Below are positions 21,447-31,159 of a DNA stretch of 31,697 nt, piece after piece. The translations under genes were made by a program, and so were the position numbers. The DNA is taken from positions 197,683 through 229,379 of the forward strand of contig BLXT01002683.1 in assembly GCA_019648995.1 (NCBI GenBank). Reading direction: 5' to 3'. The first letter of the stretch is position 1. Each line of letters opens with the position of its first letter. The notes below the pieces were generated by a model that saw only the letters and a list, made by a program, of their open reading frames with translations, made no database searches and had not been told where the DNA came from. This DNA is from Plakobranchus ocellatus (taxonomy: Eukaryota; Mollusca; Gastropoda; Plakobranchidae).

Positions 21447-21537
21447 ATCAAAACGTGGGGTGCCGACGGCTTAAAGCCTGAGATCACCTTGTTTTGGACT
21501 GGCTATGTATACAAAAACCAAACCATTAAAACGTAGG
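21447..21537 (+). mobile_element. SINE family A, 5'-truncated copy
   Basis: Only the 3' end of family A is present (21460-21524): agcctgagatcacc, then gttttggactggctat and an A-rich tail. Near-identical flanks atcaaaacgtggg (21447-21459) and attaaaacgtagg (21525-21537) look like a diverged 13-bp target duplication. Truncation at the 5' end is normal for target-primed retroposition. Confidence 0.7.
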
Positions 21538-22051
21538 CTCTTACACCCAAGGATGTAAATAATCACAATCTTGTAATTTCAGGATGTAGCCTGTATGCAT
21601 CCAGGTAGTACAAAATTATAAAATTGAAAATGCATTGCAAAATAATGTTTTAGTTCCATGTTCATTATAATAACAATTATACGGACCAACTTCAAAAACA
21701 TTAATAAGTGTTTTAAAAAAAAAATTAGCCCTCATGCTTTGATACAAAATGCTTACGTTAACTACTTTTCATTCTTATTAGTGATAAGAATGAAATTTCA
21801 TTAAAAACTTAATTGAAACGTAACGCACTTTGAGCTTGACTCCAGTTAAGAATAAAAAAAAAAAGTCAATAAACTCTATTCATTATTATTCTCAAATATT
21901 ATGTAAATACGATAATACAGAAACTAGCCATTATTACAGGACAGAGATAATCAAGAGATTAGTTTAAAAATATATCAGTAAATGTAATAATGCTCCAGTG
22001 AACTGAACAGCACACCTATCGCATAGAGAGGTGTCTTTAAATTCCCACCAG

Positions 22052-22230
22052 AGATAATGACTACATTCTTGATCTGGAAGGATCTCCGCACTGTGGAACC
22101 ATCGCTAATTACAGAGGGTAAATTTAAGATCACTGACATGTTTTTAAAGAATCTTCCCTCAAATGAAGCTGAAAAACATGACTGTATCCTCCAAGATGTG
22201 ACTGCTAGACGAAATGAAGTCAAATTTTGA
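22052..22230 (+). CDS. Unidentified coding-like exon or small ORF, 57 residues from ATG 22057
   Basis: I do not recognise this protein. From ATG 22057 it reads MTTFLIWKDLRTVEPSLITE, then GKFKITDMFLKNLPSNEAEK and HDCILQDVTARRNEVKF, stopping at TGA 22228-22230. The composition is balanced, unlike the low-complexity frames around it. A splice-acceptor-like sequence, tctttaaattcccaccag, lies a few bases before the ATG, so it could be a terminal exon rather than a complete gene. No upstream exon was found. It could also be a decayed transposon fragment. Confidence 0.35.
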
Positions 22231-22234
22231 AGGA

Positions 22235-23150
22235 TTGTTGAAATAATTAATTGGTTGTTCCCTGGCTGGAAATTCTCCCTTTGATCGAGCCCGATCTGTA
22301 ATATATGAATTTAAACTAGACCTAGACCTTTAGTCTGTCAAAACATAACCCTAGCAAGATGATAGTTCTATGCCTAAATCTATTACTATAAATATAGCAG
22401 TCTACTTCTGCTAGAGAAGTCCACATCGTTTGCCTTTAAAAGAGGCAACTGACGGTACCTGTGCACATGGTGACATGATTTTTGTTGTTGATTTATTTTT
22501 CCACTTCACTAGATCTAGACTTTAAGTATTGCCTATGCTAAGGGGGTCGCACCGATAGATCAATAGATGAACTTCCATCAACGTATGTAAGCCCCTACTC
22601 GTTCCATTAGTTCTGCCTGTTTTTTTTTTTTTTTCTTAGAGTTGGGCTTTATTATAAAAGTCAATTTGATTAAAGTAAAAACCCTTAACAAAATATTGAT
22701 ATTTGGCAAAAGTTCTTAATTTAAAATGTGGATTGTTCCACTAAGTCTTGAAGACTCATCACAAAAAAAGAAATTAAAAATCCTTATCTTTTCTTCTCAT
22801 TCAGATTTCAGGGAAAATTGGTTAGCTACCGATTAAATTGGTAGGTTTAGCAGGTCTGAATTACAATATGCAGATCCAAACATGGAACATAAAAATGCAA
22901 GAAATTTAGTACATCTTATTGGATAAATTAAAATTATAACATGCTGGACTGTAGATCTCTCTCAAGTTTCCTTCCATACACCTTAGCAAAGGTTGCAACA
23001 ATGAAATACTAAATCAGTTAAATAATAAGCTATACCAGTAGAGTTCTATAACTGCCAAAGGCAACTGAAAGCTGTTTATTCAATGTTTAGTTTTGAGTCA
23101 ACAAAAGCAGAGTGTTTTGGATTATAATGAGCAATAAAACTGAAGCCTCA
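22235..23150. other. No recognised gene
   Basis: AT-rich sequence with a CTAGAT word near 22510 and a long T run at about 22619-22634. No coding-like frame or repeat family was identified by eye. Confidence 0.5.
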
Positions 23151-23152
23151 GG

Positions 23153-23600
23153 CTTGTCGGTGGGTAGCGCACAGTAAGCGTAGGCCCACACTGGAGGCGA
23201 CGCGACTTGTCATGGCCAACTTGAAGGACTGATGTCGCAGTTACTGTGCGCTACCCACCGACAAGTTAGCCTGATATATTGCGTAACAAGACTGGCCTCG
23301 TGATTCGCACGGACACGGTCAGTAGAATTATGCGTAGTCACGTATTGTCACCCCCTTTTCCCTTATCTAACAGAGCCACTGACGTAAGACCAGGCTGTAA
23401 AACACAAAGGATAGCTCCGACGCTTCGACAAGTTGCCGACTTGTTGTGCGCTCCCACCAAAGAAAGAGAGTATTTCAAAACATGTATTGTTGGACACGTG
23501 AACTGCTGCCTCCAGTGTGGGCCTACGCTAACTGCGACATTTGTCCTTCAAGTTAGCCATGACAAGTCGTGTCACCTCCAGTGTGGGCCTACGCTAATGT
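23153..23600. mobile_element. Foldback repeat cluster (inverted 25-bp arms plus inverted 63-bp units)
   Basis: cttgtcggtgggtagcgcac plus agtaa (23153-23177) is a perfect inverted match to 23241-23265. The 63-base unit between the arms (23178-23240) recurs inverted at 23532-23594 with 58 of 63 matches. A 20-base part of that unit, cctccagtgtgggcctacgc, occurs at 23509-23528 and again at 23575-23594, giving a 66-bp period. A degenerate arm copy lies near 23440-23462. This modular inverted and tandem structure suggests a MITE-type DNA transposon remnant. The superfamily is unknown. Confidence 0.75.
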
Positions 23601-23670
23601 TTACAAAAACCAGTGAGATGGTTGGAGGGTGGCCTCGAGAACAGAAAGGTACTCGATGACAGCGCTGAAG

Positions 23671-23723
23671 GTGTGCGCGTGTGTGTGTGTGTGTGTGTTA
23701 GAGAGAGAGAGAGAGAGAGAGAG
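23671..23723. repeat. (GT)n(AG)n compound microsatellite
   Basis: gtgtgcgcgtgtgt array at 23671-23699 followed directly by an AG array to 23723. Confidence 0.95.
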
Positions 23724-24031
23724 GATTGAAAGTGTTATTTTTCACATCCTTGTGTTGTAATAAGGCCTGCTGGTGTTTGGCTTGTTTTATTAGGCCAAAA
23801 CTCGGGGTCAATTGTTACACACCACCGAGCTGTGTTGGTTTCTCAATGGCTGGCAAAACAATGGCCAACCGAGCATTACTTAGTTATAACACAGATACTA
23901 AATTAGAGTACAGATAGGACACTAGGCTAAATATGCGTTATCATTGACAAGAGCGGCACCAAGCGGTGGGAGTGTATAATTTGTAAACAACCACTGCGGA
24001 ATATACAAATTCTAAGCGAGGAAGCCAATGG

Positions 24032-24111
24032 TGCTCTGCTATTTCTTGTACAAATTCAAGACAGAAGAATCCATCGATGTCGTTTTTTCACCTCCCGAAA
24101 GATAAAGAAAG
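24032..24111 (+). CDS. THAP zinc-finger domain, first-half exon (partial or pseudogene)
   Basis: The frame from the TGC at 24032 reads CSAISCTNSRQKNP then SMSFFHLPKDKE and a split codon AG, ending at a good donor AAAG|GTAGAG (24111/24112). This is the N-terminal half of a THAP domain: C-x4-C with Asn two residues later, then S-F-x-x-(L/F)-P-K-D. THAP domains are C2CH zinc-dependent DNA-binding modules found in regulators and P-element-like transposases. The second half (W, C-x2-H, AVPTIF-like end) was not found downstream. The nearby ATG at 24028 is out of frame with the Cys, and the frame is open only back to 23987 without an ATG, so a base error, a frameshifted pseudogene or an internal exon are all possible. 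Confidence 0.62.
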
Positions 24112-24172
24112 GTAGAGAATTAAATTAAAATAAATTATTATTTAAAAAAAGAACTTTTGTGATATGGCAGAT

Positions 24173-24300
24173 CTTGATCTAGATCTAGTGAGGTTATTTC
24201 TACAAGAGTCTAGTTCTAATAGAGTCTAGATTCTAGATGTAGATCTATACTTATCTAGAGTATAGATTCTAGATGTTGATCTCTTCTTATCTAGAGTAAA
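24173..24300. repeat. CTAGAT/AGATCT-rich cluster
   Basis: Dense imperfect ctagatctag words, continuing more sparsely at 24473-24490, 24565-24590 and 24890-24920. The remaining 24120-25360 is AT-rich with no named gene; the open frame 24935-25198 has no recognisable motif. Confidence 0.75.
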
Positions 24301-25362
24301 ATTTGGGAAAGTAAATATACGTAAAATATTATTGCCATTCGGTTTCTATGATCTGGCTATTCAATGGAAAAATGCAACAGTTCCATTTAAATATGAATTT
24401 ACCTCGAAAGAAAAAAAACTTTTTAAAAATCTCAAGTTAAAAAACAATTACAATAAAATCAATAAATTCTAAATTAGATCTAGATCTTTGGAATCTAGAT
24501 CGAAAAAACGTTTTACGGTGAATCTTTTTTTTCTGTTGCTTTACATTGCCCTGTTCACCCATTAAACAAGTCTAGATCTAGCTCTAGAATCCGCGGCTCA
24601 GTCATTGTGTACACGCTCAAAGGGGGCGTGGCGTTTGCACGCATTTTTTATTGACTCAAAGAAGGAAGTGTCCCATCTTTACATATTACTTTACTATCTT
24701 TGGTTATAGTAAAGAAAAAGATGAACCCATAAAGTTGGATTAATTTTTTTTCCCAAACCCAATCTAAGAAATAGCGATTGTTAACCTGTCTTTGTTTTGC
24801 AAATCTGAATGTAGGCCTATTCTTTTATATTTTTAGTTATGATTATTTTAAATTAATATTTTAATGAGATTGAACACTAATCTATATCTACATATAGATA
24901 GAGAAGTCTAGATCTAGGCGAGAACATTATTATTATGTCTAAATTAATGAATTTTCTCAAGATTTCTTATAAAATTTCGGTGAAATCTCGCTTTCCGTTT
25001 GGGAGTTTTTGTGTTTCCATTGTGTCTTCTGTAAAATCTTATATTCTTATTAAAAATGTAGGCCTGCGTAACGGCAAAATGAGTGTATGTATATGTGTGA
25101 TACAACTGCAATGTGTATGTGATTTTTCACAAACCTGTGCTGTGGTATGGAGGATAATCAATACCTCACATGATACAATGATTTTACACTTAGACTAGTC
25201 GGAAGCCCATGAGGAGCTTGAATTTTCGAAATTCTAGGAAAGGAGAAAAACCTTGAAAAGACTGTTGTGTGTGTGTTTGTGTGTGTGTGCAATTAAGGAG
25301 GTAAATGGTCTCACAATTCTAGTTGCTTGTTTGAAAATTATCCAGTGAGATGCTTCCCCGCT

Positions 25363-25443
25363 ATGAGTCTTGGAGACAAAGAAGATTTAGATCGCGTACA
25401 AGCTGACATTCGATGCGCGGACGTGTTCAAGCCATGTCTTGTG
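25363..25443 (+). CDS. Candidate first coding exon, 27 codons, unidentified
   Basis: ATG 25363 opens MSLGDKEDLDRVQADIRCAD then VFKPCLV and meets a donor-like GTG|GTGAGG exactly in phase 0 at 25443/25444. If unspliced, the frame stops at 25470. The balanced acidic and hydrophobic composition and several CpGs in AT-rich surroundings make it worth listing, but no downstream exon or homologue is recognised. Confidence 0.22.
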
Positions 25444-25518
25444 GTGAGGCCTGTCATGAATCTACAATGAGTTACAGGGATCATGTAATTTTTTTTTTAT
25501 TTGATTTTTTTTTTCTTT

Positions 25519-25533
25519 GGGGGGGGGGGGGGG
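25519..25533. repeat. G15 homopolymer after T run
   Basis: A T-rich run followed by fifteen G. A matching arrangement, T21 then G13, occurs at 26829-26862. From 25545 to 26340 I see no gene; the open frame 26062-26259 has no motif. Confidence 0.9.
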
Positions 25534-26342
25534 TGGATGGGAGCGGGGTGTTGCAATTACGCATCTCTGAAAACGGTTGGTAGAGCCATGTGTCTAGCAG
25601 AAGTAGATTTCGATATTTTGATCCTCACACAGCCAGGCAGATAGATTACCGGTACAACGAGACTATGCCTAGCCGTTTTTTCATTTTTAGTATACACTGT
25701 AGGCAACTTGAACAGCTGTGTGTTTATTAGGCGCTAGACATTGATAGTTTCAGATACACCCTTTCTCTTAAATTTTCTCTTAGGGTCAAAATATTTGTTG
25801 AACTTTTGTGACAACAGCTTTATTGTAATGCCACGCTGTAGGATTTGTCGATATGAGAATTACTGTTCGTGATTAAATTTGTATTTTTCCCGTGTTTGGC
25901 GCATTTGGTTTTACCCGGTAGAAACAAAATCAAATTTATCTCACTCGAAAACAATGCTTTGTAATCACATGACACCAACTCTTAGCTGGCATCCCCTCTT
26001 AGCTTTCCAAAAAATATATAATTTCACTAATCTTTTTTCTCTACTCTGTATGTAATATTCTATGAAAATTTCTCACACAGGTTACGTTTCGCACGCGTTT
26101 CTATGGCACACCCACATTTTTGTGAACAGCAACCTGTGGCAACACCCCGCTGGGGCTCCTCATTTTCATGACCTACTTCGCACCTCTAGCATTGAAGTAT
26201 CGCAAATTAATATTATGGTACTGGAGATTTGTAATGCCTTTCTCCAACTCTATCATTAAGTTTTCAGCACTGTTTGCGTTTAAATTCATTTAATGAGAGG
26301 GTTATAATATAGGTCTCTAATTGTGAAATTTTAACATAGAAA

Positions 26343-26425
26343 ATCTAGATCTAGATCGAAAGGCTTCCGATCTAAATATATCTTGATTAGATCTAGATCT
26401 AGATCTAGATTTAGAGTGTACCTAG
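26343..26425. repeat. CTAGAT/AGATCT-rich cluster
   Basis: Includes an exact run of nearly four AGATCT hexamers at 26389-26410, plus tctagatctagatc at 26344-26357. It belongs to the dispersed family also seen in the PSME4 intron. Confidence 0.85.
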
Positions 26426-26589
26426 ATCTAATTGGCGGTCATCAATAGGGCCTATAAATTAAAATCAAACTTACCTGCATCTATTGCTTTGCCTTTCTCT
26501 TCATTCTGTTTCTTTTTAAAGATGCCACAGCAATTTTTAATACCCAAGAAACCATTCTAGTGCATCTTAATTAATTACAAAAGATCCTC

Positions 26590-26638
26590 CCGCTTACACC
26601 TGCTGTTGCTCTTGGCAAAAAGGCCAAAGCATAGCGAT
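26590..26638 (-). ncRNA. Weak U2-snRNA-like 5' end (probable relic or coincidence)
   Basis: The - strand starts ATCGCTATGC and continues TTTGGCCTTTTTGCCAAGAG. The U2 5' end has ATCGCT followed by a GGCC-TTTT-GGCTAAGA stem-loop. The hairpin here (tggc/gcca) is intact, but the branch-site-pairing GTAGTA segment is absent, so a functional U2 is unlikely. Confidence 0.15.
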
Positions 26639-26828
26639 GCTCACAAGCAAACTCGAGCCTCAGCAGCTCTGAGTACATGATCTAAAAATAGAAACCTATA
26701 GCTATGAAACGTGACCAATATGAAGCGAAAATCGCCGTTTACAAAAACTTGATGTGATGCTTGAAATTAAAACACTATACATTTAAGAGTATGATTGGTT
26801 ATGAATAGAGACATAATTTCACAATTTC

Positions 26829-26862
26829 TTTTTTTTTTTTTTTTTTTTTGGGGGGGGGGGGG
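26829..26862. repeat. T21-G13 homopolymer pair
   Basis: Twenty-one T followed directly by thirteen G, like 25505-25533. A recurrent T(n)G(n) junction may mark a shared origin or recurrent assembly or replication behaviour. Confidence 0.9.
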
Positions 26863-27549
26863 TATCTTGACGTAAAAGAAAAAAATCTTATCTTAGCTTT
26901 TCCTGTGCTGCGGCACATCAACCATTGCTCGTGATTATCCTCAGCTCTGTTTACTTTTAGAGGATCAAAATCGAGAATCTAGAAGTTAGCAGAAGCCTAG
27001 CCTGTTGACCTTAGATGACACAACACAAATCATCTTTTCAATTGTGAAGATTTATTTACAAAATTATTGCATTATGTACTAAAAGGAATATTTTTAAAAT
27101 GAATATGTCTGCGTGCGTATGCATTAACTTTTTCTCCAGGATTTTTTTTTTAAGATGAACTCTTTAATCTTTCATCACCAACTACATGTACCACTCTAGG
27201 CCTAGAGAAAAATCACTCTGTTCGCGGCCTCACGGCTGCGCGACGAGCGCACATAAGGCTAGCTGTTGACGCCGTACAAAAGACCCCCAAAAAAGGGTTC
27301 GTTTTGATTACTTGAATCTGACTTACCATGTTTGAACTTGATAAGTCAAGAACTCGGCAAATTTTTATCGTAACTGCCGAGTTGCATACCGCCCAGAAAA
27401 CAACATAGGTGTAAAAAAAAAAGGGGATTCCCCTACCTGTGGTGAGCAAAGTTTCGTTTCACTAGCATTGTAAATAATTCCGTATTTAAAAAAAAAACTT
27501 CCTGTGTGTGTGTGGTTTTTTTTTTAAAAGAAAACAGCCTCTTTTTGAA

Positions 27550-27690
27550 TGATTGATTGATAAATTATTGGTACACCCAGTCCGCCTTTAAGCGGTGCTC
27601 TCAGGGTTTCTGTTCATTCATTCTCTCTCATAGGCTTCCATCAGATGCTCAAGCAAATCAAAACAAAGATTAAAATCCATTAAAAATCCA
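27550..27690 (-). mobile_element. Possible 3' end of a non-LTR retrotransposon or LINE-tailed SINE
   Basis: Read on the - strand, this ends with ccctgagagcaccgcttaaa, then ggcggactgggtgtacc, then a TATCAATCAATCAATC tail. A small stem-loop (ccgc/gcgg) followed by a short tandem tetranucleotide tail is the usual 3' end of CR1/L2-type LINEs. Just upstream a short frame ends EHLMEAYERE-stop. No reverse transcriptase motif is visible, so this would be a heavily 5'-truncated copy. Confidence 0.35.
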
Positions 27691-27699
27691 ACAGAGTAT

Positions 27700-28760
27700 G
27701 TGGAGAGAAACTTTAAAAGGAATCTGTACATAGTCCCAGATATTTCTATAGACACCGAGGTCCTTCATGCTTTTTGAATTTTTTAAAATATCTTCATTTG
27801 AAGCTAAGATATTGCAGATTAAAGACAGAAAATTACAAAAATATTGAAATGAGAGAATTGCATTTACAGTTACTGCTTTTACTTTCCCTGAAATTTATCT
27901 TTTTCTTAATTCGCAGGGCAATAAAATTGATTCTGTAAGTCACTGAACATTAATCAATGTTCTTAAGAGTTACTACTTGGTAAAACTATAGAATTGGCTA
28001 GGAAAAAATGAATTTTAAGAAAAAAAAAAAGATGTACACATCAATTCTCATCGCTAAAGACAAACCATTCCATAGATCTAGATACTCGATGTTCAAAGCT
28101 TAAACATATAGATCTAGGATGTTATCATGATTTTTCAAATGTTTGTATGGATCTTGTTTAACACATGTGGCTTTAGGTTGGTGAGGTAAACCTGAAATGG
28201 GCTTGATTTAGATCTCCAGAGATTACTACATACGTAGGTGAGGTGAAAGTCTGGACTGAATCTTAGGTCCAGATCTAGTCTGGAATTATTTTAAATGTCA
28301 AGGATCGCCAAAACATATTTTCATAACATTGAGACATCTTACATAACTGCTATGTTGTGAATAAACTGGTCTATATCCAGATTTAGATACACAATCGCAC
28401 GCTAGATCTAGATCTGGTCTATGCTTCGTTGAAGGTCATAGAAGTTTGGTAGCTCTAATATCATTGTGGTTCTTCTTATGATCTCATGTGAGCGGGCATT
28501 CTCAGAGACAAATAATCCTCTATGAACTGATTTAGCTGATCATGGCCTGTCTTCTTTCATTTTAGAAGAGTAGCAATAGTTTTTTGTTTTTTGTTTTTTC
28601 CTGTAAACTAGATCTAGAATCTAGGCCTAGATAATGCCGGCAGGTTGCTGATAAACAAGCCCTTAGAAACGGACCTCAGCTCTCAATTTAAATTCATAAA
28701 AAAAAATTAATTATCACAGTAAGAAAAGCTTGAAATAAAAAGATAAAAAGTTTTCCAACA
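27700..28760. other. Gene-poor, CTAGAT-rich stretch
   Basis: AT-rich with AGATCT words near 28075, 28110, 28275, 28402 and 28610. No convincing coding frame on either strand. Confidence 0.5.
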
Positions 28761-28777
28761 CGATTTACAGGTATAAA

Positions 28778-28783
28778 TTTATT
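28778..28783 (-). promoter_or_regulatory. AATAAA on - strand, possible poly(A) signal of the candidate - strand gene
   Basis: The + strand tttatt at 28778-28783 reads AATAAA on the - strand, within ccattcaaataaatttatac. It lies about 0.85 kb downstream of candidate stop codons at 29651-29653 or 29625-29627. The interval between is free of CTAGAT clusters, compatible with a 3' UTR. Confidence 0.25.
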
Positions 28784-29624
28784 TGAATGGGCAAATTAGT
28801 GGGGAGGATGACCCAGAGAATGCAAAGACATAATTCGCAGGAAAACTACTTTTTTCACACACAAAAAAAGGACACAACATGACATTAACAAAGCTTTTTA
28901 AAACACCTTTAGACAAAAAATTTGACTATAATCTTTTGGGACATGATAAATTAAGAGTTCAGCATTGATTTTAAACAATAAAATCAATTTCGATAGATAC
29001 TGACCTGACATCACTATTTTGCCCATAGCTCAAAATATAGTCCAGCGACATGTGCCATGTTTTTGCTGAACGCATCACATTTTAGAACAATTCTTATGCA
29101 CAGAGGACATGGCACGATAAAAGGCCCAGCAGCTGTAAGATCAAATTCTGACAGGTGATTAATCACAGCACCTGGGAGCGGTGCTATGCTGTGGCAAATT
29201 TATTAAGTCTCCCTAGCATGGAGGGGGTTATCGTTCTCCTAACAAACTAAATTCCCACCTATAACGTTGTAGCAAGACGTAGTGTCGGCTGCCACCCCCT
29301 CCTCCCTTCCCCCTCTCTATTCATTATTTTAGCCTTGTGTGTTATGCCTTGCTCGACCTTACCCTTTTAATGTAGCCTACCGTATGCAGTTCACAAATCA
29401 ATGCATTACTGTCAGCTGATTAAAATTTTTTCAAAAATTGCATCTAAAATAAGCAAAATGTGACCATTTTGGGCTGGTTTGCAGACTCCAGCTGTCAAAA
29501 TATTTCATTCTCATAAAGTCATACAAATTTAGAATAAAAACATTCAGAAAGTTTACAACACATGAAAACATTTCATTCAATACATCAAGGTGCGCTGTAA
29601 GACTAACAGAGGGAAGAAGGCGTC

Positions 29625-29699
29625 TTAGATCTTCTTGCTAAAGATTGGCTTTAGCCTGCTACCCAAGGTATGGATTTCTTTACAACCCCTTGAAAAAGC
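29625..29699 (-). CDS. Candidate terminal exon of unidentified - strand gene
   Basis: An acceptor-like tctaattgcag precedes 29699. In phase 0 it reads AFSRGCKEIHTLGSRLKPIF then SKKI-stop (TAA 29625-29627). In the phase demanded by the candidate exon at 30471-30613 it reads LFQGVVKKSIPWVAG-stop (TAA 29651-29653). Which frame is real cannot be decided here. No family is recognised. Confidence 0.2.
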   Translation of the reverse strand, partial: AFSRGCKEIHTLGSRLKPIFSKKI

Positions 29700-30470
29700 C
29701 TGCAATTAGACTTTGTTTCCTTATTACTGCTTGCCTACTTTGTTCTGATGAAGCAGCAATAGTTTGATTATTTGCTGGTGCAGGCTTTTTATTTGGGTCT
29801 GACTGGTTGTCAGGCTCTTTTAAACTATCTCCCCTACACACAATATCCTAACGCTTCGCCATACTGGATGAATGGAACAAGAATGACCGCGGAAAAATGG
29901 TTATTAAACAAAGCAAAATCTGAATGTCGGGTTGTGATGAATACGGTTCTAGATCTAAATTAGTGTTGGCCGATCTCAACAATCCTTGTCAATATCGATT
30001 ACCTACGGTAACGACGATTCCAATGATAAGAAAGATATAGCAGCCACTGGATTTCCTGGTATCGATAACCGCAGTATTTCAGTGAGGTTATGCCATGGAA
30101 TCCTTCTAGGTTGGATATCTATAGGGACCATTAGCTTTAAATATACATTCAGGGACTAGGCCTAGCGGAATCCTTCTTCATGCTTTTTTTTATTTCTCTT
30201 TTTAATTAAATTATACATAAAATGAAATTTTTAAAAAATGATGAGGGGACGACAAAGTCACTTTGAGCGGAAATCCGCCATTAGGCGGACGATTCCTAGC
30301 CCTGGGTGCACTGTAATTGCTAGGGCATGCAAAAACTCCAAGTATGATAAGCACAATCAAAGCAAACATTTCTGTCCTCCCTATTGTTCTTCAATTGTAA
30401 TTTTTTTCGTGTGTGAGAAACAAAGCTTATTTTTGAACCTTTGAAGAAATTACAAGAGTCTGAGGTTTAC

Positions 30471-30613
30471 CTGATTCTGGTCATTGTTATTTCATTTGCC
30501 TCTTGCATTTGTAAATTCAGGGATTGGGCTGCAGCAATGGCATCCATGGCTACAGATGGCAGGGTTAATCTTAGAGTCTCCAGGTCATTGCTGCCTCTTG
30601 CATTTTTTTTTGG
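30471..30613 (-). CDS. Candidate internal exon of unidentified - strand gene, 47 codons
   Basis: The acceptor is attcttccag before 30613 and the donor is ATCAG|GTAAAC at 30471/30470. The frame is open throughout: PKKNARGSNDLETLRLTLPS, then VAMDAIAAAQSLNLQMQEAN and EITMTRI. This is an alanine/glutamine-rich, probably helical segment with varied codon use and no low complexity, so it looks much more like coding sequence than its surroundings. I do not recognise the family. It starts in phase 0 and ends after two bases of a codon. Confidence 0.42.
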
Positions 30614-31032
30614 CTGGAAGAATTTATAGATGTTGTTTTATTTATATTCATAATTAAAAAGTTACAATAAAGTTGAATCATTTTTTCCTTTTAAGTGCTT
30701 TAAAAATTTTTTTCCCTGCGATCTATATGCTAAAAATTTAGATAAAGCTGATGCTCATTTAACATGCAGGAACAGCGACTGCAAAATCATCAGCAATCAA
30801 AACAAAATGAGTAAGATAAGAATATATTAATGGAGTTTAAAAAAGCTAAAGTTAAATGTCTCTCTCTTTTTTAAACCAACTCCCATAACTTGGTAGTATG
30901 AGAAAATCTTTAATCTAACTATACTTAGTTTCACGTACAAGAGGGAAATATATTATTTATCCTGGTTAAATTTATTTAAAGAACAAAACAAAACAAAAAT
31001 TAAAATAATCCCAAACATAACAAAACACTGAC

Positions 31033-31157
31033 CATTTTGCTTTTTATCCCCTGCTTCTATCCTCTGAATGGCACTGGCTGATGGAAATACGCTTCCCCCC
31101 CCAAATACCATCTTATAGTCTTCAAATTCATTACCTTCCATGGTGCAGGTGCAATGC
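31033..31157 (-). CDS. Candidate exon of unidentified - strand gene, possible start codon
   Basis: The acceptor-like ttatatccag precedes 31157 and the donor is AAAATG|GTCAGT at 31033/31032. The frame reads HCTCTMEGNEFEDYKMVFGG then GSVFPSASAIQRIEAGDKKQ and N. The Met at 31141 sits in a strong start context (gcaccATGG), so this may be a first coding exon with 5' UTR. The exon ends in phase 1, which does not join directly to the phase-0 start at 30613; an intermediate exon or another splice site would be needed. No family recognised. Confidence 0.33.
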
Positions 31158-31159
31158 CT

